A stretch of 64,000 bases of DNA from the NCBI GenBank assembly GCA_963835135.1, contig CAWIEF010000003.1, positions 310,001 through 374,000 of the forward strand, given 5' to 3'. This document shows, one piece after another, positions 25,502 to 35,499 of this stretch. Source of the stretch: JAVVHH01 sp963835135. Lineage in GTDB: Bacteria; Pseudomonadota; Alphaproteobacteria; Acetobacterales; Acetobacteraceae. Positions within the stretch are counted from its first letter, which is position 1, and each line of letters starts with the position of its first letter. A model generated the notes under the pieces. It ran no database searches, was not told the origin of the DNA, and saw nothing but the letters and a program-made list of their open reading frames with translations. A program made the position numbers and the translations under genes.

Positions 25502-26245
25502 TCAGCGCGGCAGCGGCGCGGCGGCCGTCGCCGGGCACGGACTGGATGGGAGTGCGCTCTGGGCCAGGCCCGGCAGCGCGTTCGGCGCCAAGCCCGGCGC
25601 CGGCTGCGGCTCTGGATCGGCCAGCCCACTCAAACCCTTCTCGGCCCAGAGCGGCCGGTCCCGCACCGGAGCGGGCAGCGCGTTGGGCTGCGGGGTCGTC
25701 GCGTCACCCGGGTCGCGCTCGGCGGCCGCCTCGGCCGGCGACCCGGCCTTGCCGCGCGGACCCGCGACGGGGGTGCGCGGCTGCTGCCCGGCGCTCCACA
25801 ACGGACGGTCGTTCCCGCCATAGAGCGGACGGTCGCCGGCGGTGGCCGGCGTCGTCGCCGCGGCCGGGGCAGCGCCCGCGCTCGCCTGGCCGGGCGCTCC
25901 GGCTGGCGGCGCACCCGGCACATAGCGCCCGTAATCACCCGGGCCGGACCCGCCGCCATAGAGCGACGGCCCGGTCTTGACCGCGGCACCGGATGCGGCG
26001 GACGGGGCCGGACCGCGGCGGTCGCACCCCGTCGTGTCGCCCGGCGTCGTTTGGCGAACACCCGAACGGGTGCCGGCTGCCCGGTCGTCCCGCATCAGCG
26101 GACGCGACGTGGCGAGGGTCTGCGGCTGCAGCAAGCTCGTCAGCCCCGGGTTCGGCAGCAGCTGCTGCGCCTGCGCGCCAGCAGTCGCGCCCGCGGCCAG
26201 TCCAGCCGCCAGAGCCAGGCGCGCTATAGGCCGCCTCAGATCCAG
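25502..26245 (-). CDS. Pro/Gly/Ala-rich secreted protein with DRPL(Y/W) motifs, unknown
   Basis: A low-complexity exported protein of roughly 247 residues. A signal peptide is visible (LRRPIARLALAAGLAAG then AGAQA-QQ). The mature part is rich in Pro, Gly and Ala and repeats a short motif: GPSLYGGG, GDRPLYGG, NDRPLWSAG and RDRPLWAEKG. No known domain is recognised. No ATG, GTG or TTG lies just before the signal peptide. The CTG at 26245 overlaps the corA stop and may start translation by coupling; ATG 26326 is the alternative but overlaps corA by 91 bases. The frame is open and well coded, but the start is uncertain. Confidence 0.6.
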   Translation of the reverse strand: MDLRRPIARLALAAGLAAGATAGAQAQQLLPNPGLTSLLQPQTLATSRPLMRDDRAAGTRSGVRQTTPGDTTGCDRRGPAPSAASGAAVKTGPSLYGGGSGPGDYGRYVPGAPPAGAPGQASAGAAPAAATTPATAGDRPLYGGNDRPLWSAGQQPRTPVAGPRGKAGSPAEAAAERDPGDATTPQPNALPAPVRDRPLWAEKGLSGLADPEPQPAPGLAPNALPGLAQSALPSSPCPATAAAPLPR

Positions 26246-27216
26246 CCCCGCCGCTTGAACCAGAGCAGCGGCACCACGGCGCTCAGCACGATCACGGTCA
26301 GGCCGTAGAAGTAGCCGTACTCCCATTGCAGCTCGGGAATCCATTTGAAGTTCATCCCATAAATGCTCGCCACCAGCGTCGGCGGCACACCGACCACCGA
26401 AACGACGGTCAGGATCTTGATACCGTTATTCTGTTCAATATTGATGAATCCAAGCGTCGCATCGAGCAGGAATTGTACCTTGTTGCTCAGCTGGACGTCG
26501 TAATCCATCAGGGACGCGATGTCGGTCCGCAACGTGCCGCAGCGATGCACCAGCGTCTTGTCCATCCACTCGGCACCCATGTCGTGCACGTAGCCCACGA
26601 TCCGCTGCACGCCGACCAGGCTGTCGCGGATGTTCGCCAGCCGGTCGCCGCGCCGGCCGATCCGCCCGAGGATGGAGCGCAGGCGGGCGTCGGTCTTGTT
26701 TGAGTTCCGCTCCGCATCGCTTTCGCTCCCGAAGATCTGGTGCGAGATCTCCGCCATGTCCGCCCCGGCATGTTCAAGCACGTCGGCGAGCCGATCGACG
26801 ATTGCCTCCAGGAGCCCCATGAACGCGCCGCTGCTGGTCGTGTGGGCGTTGATGGCGAATCGCTCGGCGAATACCTCGAAGACGGGCATCGCCTCGAACC
26901 GCAGCGTGATCAGGCGCGTCGCCGACAGCACGAAACCGACCGACGAGATGGCCGAGGCATCCCGCATGTCGTCGTAGTAAGCCAGCGGCATGCTCAGATA
27001 CAGCGCGGCGCCCTCGGACATCAGCCGGCTGCTGCTCTCGATCTCGGAGATGTCGGTCCGGCTCGGCACGCGCAGATGGGTCACGCGCTCGACGGCAGAG
27101 CGTTCCTGATCGGTCGGGTTGAGCAGGTCCAGCCACACCCCGTCCAGCCCGGTGAGGGCGTGCGCGCCGGGCTCCACCGCGGTGCGAGGCGAGGAGCCGT
27201 TATTCACGTACAGCAT
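26236..27216 (-). CDS. CorA-family divalent cation transporter
   Basis: A 326-residue inner-membrane magnesium/cobalt channel. The long cytoplasmic N-terminal domain (about 1-260) includes the helical coiled stretch; the pore signature GMN is in IYGMNFKWIPELQWEYGY at the end of TM1, and TM2 (VIVLSAVVPLLWF) is followed by a basic tail (KRRGWI). This two-TM, C-terminal GMN layout is diagnostic of CorA. The ATG at 27216 is preferred to a longer form because CorA proteins start near this strand. Divergent from trpB across 87 bases. Confidence 0.94.
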   Translation of the reverse strand: MLYVNNGSSPRTAVEPGAHALTGLDGVWLDLLNPTDQERSAVERVTHLRVPSRTDISEIESSSRLMSEGAALYLSMPLAYYDDMRDASAISSVGFVLSATRLITLRFEAMPVFEVFAERFAINAHTTSSGAFMGLLEAIVDRLADVLEHAGADMAEISHQIFGSESDAERNSNKTDARLRSILGRIGRRGDRLANIRDSLVGVQRIVGYVHDMGAEWMDKTLVHRCGTLRTDIASLMDYDVQLSNKVQFLLDATLGFINIEQNNGIKILTVVSVVGVPPTLVASIYGMNFKWIPELQWEYGYFYGLTVIVLSAVVPLLWFKRRGWI

Positions 27217-27303
27217 GGCTGCTTCTAAGCCGTCCCGCTGCGCCCCACCAGAGCGTGACCCGGCGCGCACGCTAGTCTAAACCGTCGCGATGGAGATCGA
27301 ACC

Positions 27304-28532
<1,229 letters not shown>

Positions 28533-28536
<4 letters not shown>

Positions 28537-29365
28537 GCCGGATCGCCGCCCGCTTCGCGACGCTCAAGCGCGAGGGGCGCGGCGCCCTGATCCCGTTCCT
28601 CGAGGCCTACGACCCGGACCGCGCCACGTCGCTCGCCATCCTCTGCGGCATGCCCGGTGCCGGCGCCGATCTCATCGAGATCGGCATGCCGTTCACCGAT
28701 CCGATGGCCGACGGGCCGATCGTCCAGGCTTCTGGGCTGCGCGGGCTGAAAGCCGGCGCGACGCTGGTCAACACGCTCGAGATGGTCCGCACCTTCCGTG
28801 CCGGCGACGCCGAAACCCCGATCATCCTGATGGGCTACCTCAACCCGATCGACAGCTACGGCCCGGCCCGCTTCTGCGCCGACGCCGCCAGCGCCGGCAT
28901 CGACGGCCTCATCGTCGTCGACTTGCCGACTGAGGAGGCGGACCTCATCCTGCCGCACGCCGCCGCGCACGGCATCGATATCATCCGCCTCGTCGCGCCC
29001 ACCACCGGCGATGACCGGCTGCCGATCGTGCTCGAGGGTAGCTCCGGCTTTGTCTATTACGTCAGCATCACCGGCATCACCGGCACGCGCAGCCCGACCG
29101 CCGCCAGCCTGGCCGCAGCGCTGCCCCGCTTGCGCAGGGTTACGGATCTGCCGGTCGCGATCGGCTTCGGCGTCCGCACGCCCGAGCAGGCCGCGGACGC
29201 CGTGCGGGTGGCCGACGCCGCCGTGGTCGGCTCGGCGCTGATGGATACGCTCGCCGCCAGCCTCGACGCGCAAGGCCGCGCCGCGCCGGACACGGCCGAG
29301 CGCGTGCTGGCGCAGGTGCGCGGCCTGGCCGCCGGAGTCCGCGGCGCCCGCGTCACCGAACCAGC

Positions 29366-29369
<4 letters not shown>
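28533..29369 (+). CDS. trpA: Tryptophan synthase alpha chain
   Basis: Releases indole and glyceraldehyde 3-phosphate from indole-3-glycerol phosphate; indole passes by a tunnel to TrpB. A 278-residue TIM barrel with the catalytic Glu in DLIEIGMPFTDPMADGP, the catalytic Asp in IVVDLPTEEAD, and the phosphate-binding GFGVRTPEQA and VVGSALMD segments. The start is a TTG overlapping the trpB stop (TTGA), giving SRIAARFATLKREGRGALIPF as the usual N-terminus (first residue Met). Ends in a 4-base overlap with accD. Confidence 0.97.
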
Positions 29370-30250
<881 letters not shown>

Positions 30251-30260
30251 GCCACGCTGC

Positions 30261-31580
30261 ATGAGTTACTGGGACGGCCGCATCGAGCCGATCATCGACC
30301 GGCTGCACAGCCTGCATCCGCGCCTGATCGACCTCAGCCTCGATCGGCTCCTGCGCCTGCTGGCGACCCTCGGACACCCCGAACGGCGGCTGCCGCCGGT
30401 GATCCACGTCGCGGGCACCAACGGCAAGGGCAGCACCTGCGCGTTCACCCGCGCGATGGCCGAAGCCGCCGGATCGCGTGTGCATGTCTATACCTCGCCG
30501 CATCTGGTCCGCTTTAACGAGCGGTTCCGCGTGGCCGGCCGCCTGGTCTCCGACGCCGAACTCGCCGCCACACTCGAGCTGATCGAACAAGAGAATGCCG
30601 GCCAGGCCATCACCGTGTTCGAGGTCATTACCGCCGCCGCCTTCCAGCTTTTCGCCACGCACCCGGCCGATCTATGCGTCCTCGAGGTGGGCCTTGGCGG
30701 CCGGGGCGACGCCACCAACGTCATCGCCCCGGCCGCCTGCGCCGTCACGTCCATCTCGATCGACCATCGCGAGTTGCTCGGCGACACGCTGGAGGCGATC
30801 GCCGCCGAAAAGGCCGGCATCATCAAGCCCGGCATCCCGGTCGTGACCGGCGCCCAGGAGCCGGCCGCGCTCGCGGTCCTGCAAGGGACGGCTGATCGCG
30901 TCGGCGCCCGCCTCTCCGCGCGCTTCCGGGACTGGACCATCGACGCGTCCGCCGGCGGCCTCCGCTTCTCCGACGCCGCCGGCAGCCTCGACCTGCCCGC
31001 CCCGTCGCTGCCCGGCCAGCATCAGATCGACAACGCCGGCATCGCCGTCGCCGCCCTGCGCGCCGCCGGCAGTGCCATGGTGCCCGCCGGGCTCGCCGCG
31101 GCGGAGTGGCCCGGCCGGCTGCAGCGCCTGACCGGTCGCCTCGCCGCGATGCTGCCGGCCGGCACCGAGCTATGGCTCGATGGCGGCCACAACCCCGGCG
31201 CCTCCATCATCCTCGCCGACATCCTACGCGGCTGGAGCGACCGGCCGACCCACCTCGTCGTCGGCATGAAGCGCTCGAAAGACGTAGCCGAGTTCTTCCG
31301 CCCGCTGCTGCCGCTTGCCGCCACCGTCTGGGCCGTGCAGGAGCCGCATCAGCACGAAGCCCTGCCCGTCGACCAGGTGATCGCCGCATCCGGCGGCGTC
31401 GCCCAGCCCGGTCCTACCGTCATCGAGGCGCTCGCCCGCTTGCCGGCCGCCCCGTCCCGCGTGCTGATTTGCGGCAGCCTTTATCTCGCGGGCGAGGTCC
31501 TGAAACTCGATTGGGACGGCTCTCAGACCCGATCGAGCGCGGCAGAAATTCTACAGCCGCAGCCGCGTGGGAGGCCTTAA
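30261..31580 (+). CDS. folC: Bifunctional folylpolyglutamate/dihydrofolate synthase
   Basis: Mur-ligase-family enzyme that adds glutamate to dihydropteroate and extends the polyglutamate tail of folates. Residues about 45-60 carry the P-loop (IHVAGTNGKGSTCAF), then YTSPHLVRFNERF, the metal/phosphate region EVGLGGRGDATNVI, and the C-terminal Mur ligase domain with WLDGGHNPGA. 439 residues. The ATG at 30261 is 10 bases after the accD stop; an in-frame upstream start inside accD is unlikely. Likely co-transcribed with trpBA-accD. Confidence 0.96.
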   Translation: MSYWDGRIEPIIDRLHSLHPRLIDLSLDRLLRLLATLGHPERRLPPVIHVAGTNGKGSTCAFTRAMAEAAGSRVHVYTSPHLVRFNERFRVAGRLVSDAELAATLELIEQENAGQAITVFEVITAAAFQLFATHPADLCVLEVGLGGRGDATNVIAPAACAVTSISIDHRELLGDTLEAIAAEKAGIIKPGIPVVTGAQEPAALAVLQGTADRVGARLSARFRDWTIDASAGGLRFSDAAGSLDLPAPSLPGQHQIDNAGIAVAALRAAGSAMVPAGLAAAEWPGRLQRLTGRLAAMLPAGTELWLDGGHNPGASIILADILRGWSDRPTHLVVGMKRSKDVAEFFRPLLPLAATVWAVQEPHQHEALPVDQVIAASGGVAQPGPTVIEALARLPAAPSRVLICGSLYLAGEVLKLDWDGSQTRSSAAEILQPQPRGRP

Positions 31581-31628
31581 CATCATCGAGTTCGTCCCAA
31601 CCTCTCCGCCTCCGCAGCAGGGGTGCTG

Positions 31629-32021
31629 ATGCCAGTCGAGCTCAATTCGGACCTGCGCGTCTCACCGGACGACGTGCGGGATCTGCCGGTCGAACCAGGC
31701 AATCTCAGCCTGCGCGTCCTGGCGCACGGGTCGATGGAGGTTCGCTGGTTCCGCCCGAAGGCGGACCTGCAGCATTTGCCGCATGATCGTGACGAAATCT
31801 ACTTCGTTGTCTCCGGCTCGGCCGACTTCAACCGCGGCAATGGGTTCGGTCCGTTCTACGAGGCGGAGCCGAGCGTGCTGGCGCAGGAGATCGTGGCGGT
31901 CAAGCCGGGCGACGTGCTGTTCGTTCCGGCCGGCGCGTTCCACGACTTCACCAACATCTCGCCCGATTTCGCCGTATGGGCGGTGTTCTACGGCCCCGAG
32001 GGCGGCGAGCGCGACCCGTAG
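31629..32021 (+). CDS. Cupin-domain protein
   Basis: A 130-residue single-domain cupin. Motif 1 covers LQHLPHDRDEIYFVVSG, with His, Asp and Glu in the metal-ligand positions, and motif 2 is GDVLFVPAGAFHDFTN with the final ligand His. The fold binds a divalent metal, but the substrate or sugar cannot be inferred. The ATG at 31629 has an agggg sequence 6 bases upstream; GTG 31623 is in frame but less likely. It trails folC by 48 bases and may share its transcript. Confidence 0.82.
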   Translation: MPVELNSDLRVSPDDVRDLPVEPGNLSLRVLAHGSMEVRWFRPKADLQHLPHDRDEIYFVVSGSADFNRGNGFGPFYEAEPSVLAQEIVAVKPGDVLFVPAGAFHDFTNISPDFAVWAVFYGPEGGERDP

Positions 32022-32051
32022 TGCGGGTCGGCGGGGCCCGTCCCCAGCCGT

Positions 32052-32357
32052 TTACGCGTGCTCTGCGCCTGCCGCGAACGCCGCCTTCTGCTCGGGGGTC
32101 GCCTCGCGCTGGTGCAACGCTTGCCATTCCTTGTAGGGCATCCCGTAGACGATCTCCCGCGCCTCCGGGTCGGTCAGCGGCAATCCTCGCGCCTCCGCGC
32201 CCTCCCGATACCAGCGCGACAGGCAGTTGCGGCAGAACCCGGCCAAATTCATCAGATCGATGTTTTGCACGTCGCTCCGCTCGCGCAGGTGCTCGACCAG
32301 CCGGCGGTAGGCAGCGGCTTCCAGCTCGGTGCGGGTGGTGTCGTCGAACTCGGGCAT
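32052..32357 (-). CDS. DUF1244-family protein
   Basis: A 101-residue cytoplasmic protein matching DUF1244 as I recall it: a helical N-terminus with LEAAAYRRLVEHLRERSDVQNIDLM split over helices, the cysteine segment GFCRNCLSRWY, and the C-terminal GMPYKEWQALHQ. The two cysteines and nearby conserved residues could bind a metal, but function is unknown. A strong ribosome-binding site (aaaggaga) precedes ATG 32357. Divergent from the glycerate kinase gene. Confidence 0.88.
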   Translation of the reverse strand: MPEFDDTTRTELEAAAYRRLVEHLRERSDVQNIDLMNLAGFCRNCLSRWYREGAEARGLPLTDPEAREIVYGMPYKEWQALHQREATPEQKAAFAAGAEHA

Positions 32358-32432
32358 GACGGTCTCCTTTCCCGGCAGATTGGCCGGCCCGGGCTCTGGA
32401 TCAACCGGCCAACCCTCACCATAGTGCGCCGC

Positions 32433-33680
32433 ATGAGTTGGACGGACCAAAGCGCCCGCGCTGCCCTGCGCGCCATGTTCGACTCCGGCGTCGCCAGCGC
32501 CGACCCCATGCGCGTCCTCGCCCACCATCTGCCGCCACTCCCGGCCGGCCGCGTCGTCGTCGTGGGCGCGGGCAAATCCGCCGCCCTGATGGCCGCCGCG
32601 GTCGAAGCCGCCTGGCCCGACGTCCCGCTCTCCGGCGTCGTCGTCACCCGGTACGAGCATGCCTGCCCGACCCGCTCGATCGAGGTGATCGAGGCGTCGC
32701 ACCCGGTGCCGGACGCCAATAGCGAGCGCGGCGCGCACCGGGTCATGCAGGCCGTGCAGGCGCTGGGGCCGGACGATCTGGTTTTAGTGCTGATGTCGGG
32801 CGGAGCCTCGGCGTTGCTGGAACTGCCCGCCGACGGCCTCGCGCTCGACGACCTCAAGCAGGTCAACCGCGCCCTCCTCGCCTCCGGCGCTCCCATCGAC
32901 GAGATGAACGCGGTCCGGAAACATCTCAGCGCCATCAAGGGCGGCCGCCTCGCCGCCGCCGCCGCGCCCGCCCGCGTCGTCACGCTCGCCATCAGCGACG
33001 TCCCCGGCGACGACCCGGCCACCATCGGCAGCGGCCCCACGATCCCCGACGCGAGCACCTGGCACGACGTTCGCGCCATCGCCGCCCGCTACCACCTCGA
33101 CCTTCCCAAGCTCGACGGCCCCGAGACGCCGAAGCCCGGCGAGATCACGCCCGACATCCGACTGATCGCCACGCCCTCGATGGCGCTTCAAGCCGCCGCC
33201 GCCGCCGCCCGCGCACACGGCGTCGCGCCGCTGATCCTCGGCGACGCGCTCGAGGGCGAAAGCCGCGAGATGGGCATCGTCATGGCCGGCATCGCCCGCA
33301 GCGTCCGCCACGGCCACCCCCTGCCCGCCCCCTGCGTCCTGCTGTCCGGTGGCGAAGGCACCGTCTCGATCGGCTCGGGTTCCGCCGGCCGCGGCGGCCG
33401 CAACACCGAATTCCTGCTCTCGCTCGCCGTCGCCCTGCGCGCCGCGCCCGACATCTGGGCCATCGCCGGCGACACCGACGGCATCGACGGCACCGAGGAC
33501 GCCGCCGGCGCCGTCATCACGCCCGACACGCTCGCCCGCGCCCGCGCTGCCGGCTGCGACCCGCTGGCCACGCTGCTCGCGCACGACAGCTACTCCCTGT
33601 TCGCCGCCACCGGCGACCTGGTCAAGACCGGCCCGACCCTCACCAACGTCAACGATCTGCGAGCGATTTTAATCGCCTGA
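32433..33680 (+). CDS. Glycerate 2-kinase (MOFRL/TtuD family)
   Basis: Phosphorylates D-glycerate to 2-phosphoglycerate with ATP. The 415 residues show the DUF4147 N-terminal domain (VVVVGAGKSAALMAAAVE, then LVLMSGGASALLELP) and the C-terminal MOFRL domain with VLLSGGEGTV, GRGGRNTEFLL and GDTDGIDGTEDAAGA. The lysine of GAGKSA and the KHLSAIKGGRLA segment are known catalytic regions of this family. ATG 32433 starts a typical N-terminus. Pyruvate kinase follows 15 bases later, giving a direct glycerate to PEP to pyruvate link with enolase elsewhere. Confidence 0.93.
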   Translation: MSWTDQSARAALRAMFDSGVASADPMRVLAHHLPPLPAGRVVVVGAGKSAALMAAAVEAAWPDVPLSGVVVTRYEHACPTRSIEVIEASHPVPDANSERGAHRVMQAVQALGPDDLVLVLMSGGASALLELPADGLALDDLKQVNRALLASGAPIDEMNAVRKHLSAIKGGRLAAAAAPARVVTLAISDVPGDDPATIGSGPTIPDASTWHDVRAIAARYHLDLPKLDGPETPKPGEITPDIRLIATPSMALQAAAAAARAHGVAPLILGDALEGESREMGIVMAGIARSVRHGHPLPAPCVLLSGGEGTVSIGSGSAGRGGRNTEFLLSLAVALRAAPDIWAIAGDTDGIDGTEDAAGAVITPDTLARARAAGCDPLATLLAHDSYSLFAATGDLVKTGPTLTNVNDLRAILIA

Positions 33681-33695
33681 GAGGAAGCCTCCCGC

Positions 33696-35129
33696 ATGCC
33701 CGCCAGAATAAAGTTCCGGCGCCGACGCCGTACGAAGATCGTCGCCACCGTCGGCCCGGCGAGCGCCACGCCGGAGATCATCGCCCGCCTGTTCCACGGC
33801 GGCGTCGACGTGTTCCGCCTGAATTTCAGCCATGGCTCGCATGACGATCACCTCGCGCGCATCAACACGATCCGCGCCCTCGAACGCAGCGTTGGGCGGC
33901 CGATCGGCATCCTGGCCGACGTGCAGGGCCCGAAACTGCGCGTCGGCACGTTCGGCGGCGGCCGGGTCACGCTGCAGGCCGGGCAGTCGTTCCGCCTCGA
34001 CCTCTCGCCCGTGCCCGGCGACCGCAATCGGGTGCAACTGCCGCATCCCGAGATCATCTCGGCCGCCGGCATCGGCACCAACCTACTGGTCGATGACGGC
34101 AAGATGCGGCTGCGCGTCACGCGGGTGCGCGAGGACCATCTGGAATGCGAGGTCGTCACCGGCGGCGCCGTCTCCGACCGCAAGGGCGTCAACGTGCCAG
34201 ATGTCGCGCTGCCGATCCCGGCGTTGACGGCCAAGGACCGCATCGACCTCGATTTCGCGCTCGAAAACGGCGTGGACTATATTGGCCTGAGCTTCGTGCA
34301 GCGGCCGGAGGACGTGGCCGAGGCCAAGGAGATCGCCGCCGGCCGCGCCTGGATCATGACCAAGCTCGAGAAGCCGCAGGCGCTGGACAACCTCGACGCC
34401 ATCCTGGCCGAATCCGACGCCGTCATGGTCGCCCGCGGCGACCTCGGTGTGGAATTGCCGCCCGAGGAGGTCCCGCTCGCGCAGAAGCGCATCATCCGCG
34501 CCGCCCGCCTGCGCGGCATCCCATGCGTCGTGGCGACCCAGATGCTCGAGAGCATGATCACCGCCCCGTCGCCCACCCGGGCCGAAGCCTCCGACGTCGC
34601 CACCGCCGTGTTCGATGGTGCCGACGCGGTCATGCTCAGCGCCGAGACCGCCGCCGGGCAATATCCGTATGAAGCGGTCAACATGATGGACCGCATCGTC
34701 GAGCGGGTCGAGCGCGACCCGGACTGGCGCCTCGGCATCGAGCGCAGCCGGCCGCCGCCGGAGCATCTGTCGGCCAGCGCCATCGCCGCCGCAGCGCGCC
34801 AGATCGCCCACACGATCAACGCTGCCTGCATCGCCGCGTTCACCGCCGGCGGCAGCACCGCGATCCGCATCGCCCGCGAACGGCCAGAGTGCCCGGTGCT
34901 CGGCATCACCAGCCGGGTCGAGACGGCGCGGCGGCTCGCCGTCGTCTGGGGGGTGCACGCCGTTGTCGGCGCCGAACTGCACAGCATGACCGAAGCCGTC
35001 AGTCGCGCCGGCCGGCTCGCCCATTCCGAAGGCTTCGCCGACCTCGGCCAGGAAGTGGTCGTCACCGCCGGCGTGCCGTTCAACCAGCCCGGCACCACCA
35101 ATGCGCTTCGCGTCGCCCCAGCCCGATGA
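33696..35129 (+). CDS. pyk: Pyruvate kinase
   Basis: Makes ATP and pyruvate from phosphoenolpyruvate in the last step of glycolysis. The 477 residues have RRTKIVATVGPAS and FRLNFSHGSHDDH at the N-terminus, the catalytic-lysine signature IMTKLEKPQALDN, the metal-binding VARGDLGVELP and TQMLESMI, and the regulatory C domain (about 350-477). Strong ribosome-binding site (gagagga) before ATG 33696. Located right after glycerate kinase on the same strand, probably one transcript. Confidence 0.97.
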   Translation: MPARIKFRRRRRTKIVATVGPASATPEIIARLFHGGVDVFRLNFSHGSHDDHLARINTIRALERSVGRPIGILADVQGPKLRVGTFGGGRVTLQAGQSFRLDLSPVPGDRNRVQLPHPEIISAAGIGTNLLVDDGKMRLRVTRVREDHLECEVVTGGAVSDRKGVNVPDVALPIPALTAKDRIDLDFALENGVDYIGLSFVQRPEDVAEAKEIAAGRAWIMTKLEKPQALDNLDAILAESDAVMVARGDLGVELPPEEVPLAQKRIIRAARLRGIPCVVATQMLESMITAPSPTRAEASDVATAVFDGADAVMLSAETAAGQYPYEAVNMMDRIVERVERDPDWRLGIERSRPPPEHLSASAIAAAARQIAHTINAACIAAFTAGGSTAIRIARERPECPVLGITSRVETARRLAVVWGVHAVVGAELHSMTEAVSRAGRLAHSEGFADLGQEVVVTAGVPFNQPGTTNALRVAPAR

Positions 35130-35244
35130 AACGGCCTCTTACATGACGCGTTGTTGCCGTAGACCTGCCACAAGAGCCGTCTAAAACCCGACTAGCCGTC
35201 ACGCAGCCGGCCGTTGCTGCCCTCAGATCTTGGAGAACCGCACT

Positions 35245-35499
35245 ATGAAAATCATTCTGGCCGCTGCCGTGATGAGCCTCGCCCTTGCCGGCGCCGCTGC
35301 CCCCGAGGCGAGCGCCCGGGGCTGCATCAAGGGCGCCTTAGTCGGCGGCGTTGCCGGTCACATGGCCGGCCACGGCGTCGCCGGCGCTGCCGCGGGTTGC
35401 GCCGTCGGCCATCACTACGCAAATCGGGCTCAGAACACCAACTCGACCGGCTCGACCAATTCGACGACCACGTCGGGCGAGACGACCAACAGCCGCTAG
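35245..35499 (+). CDS. Small secreted glycine-zipper protein
   Basis: An 84-residue exported protein. Signal peptide KIILAAAVMSLALAGAAA precedes SARG; the mature part contains a glycine-zipper-like segment (KGALVGGVAGHMAGHGVAG, then AAAGCAVGHHYA) with a pair of cysteines, and a Ser/Thr/Asn-rich tail. Glycine-zipper proteins often associate with the outer membrane, but the role is unknown. ATG 35245 has ggag 8 bases upstream. Its stop overlaps the stop of the convergent glycosyltransferase by 2 bases. Confidence 0.82.
   Translation: MKIILAAAVMSLALAGAAAPEASARGCIKGALVGGVAGHMAGHGVAGAAAGCAVGHHYANRAQNTNSTGSTNSTTTSGETTNSR

Noticed and set aside
27217..27303. Possible trp leader peptide or attenuator before trpB
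   Set aside because: The 87 bases contain no Trp-rich short frame and no clear terminator/antiterminator pair.
35203..35220. Short GCAGC...GCTGC inverted repeat after pyk
   Set aside because: Only a five-base stem; likely chance in GC-rich sequence.
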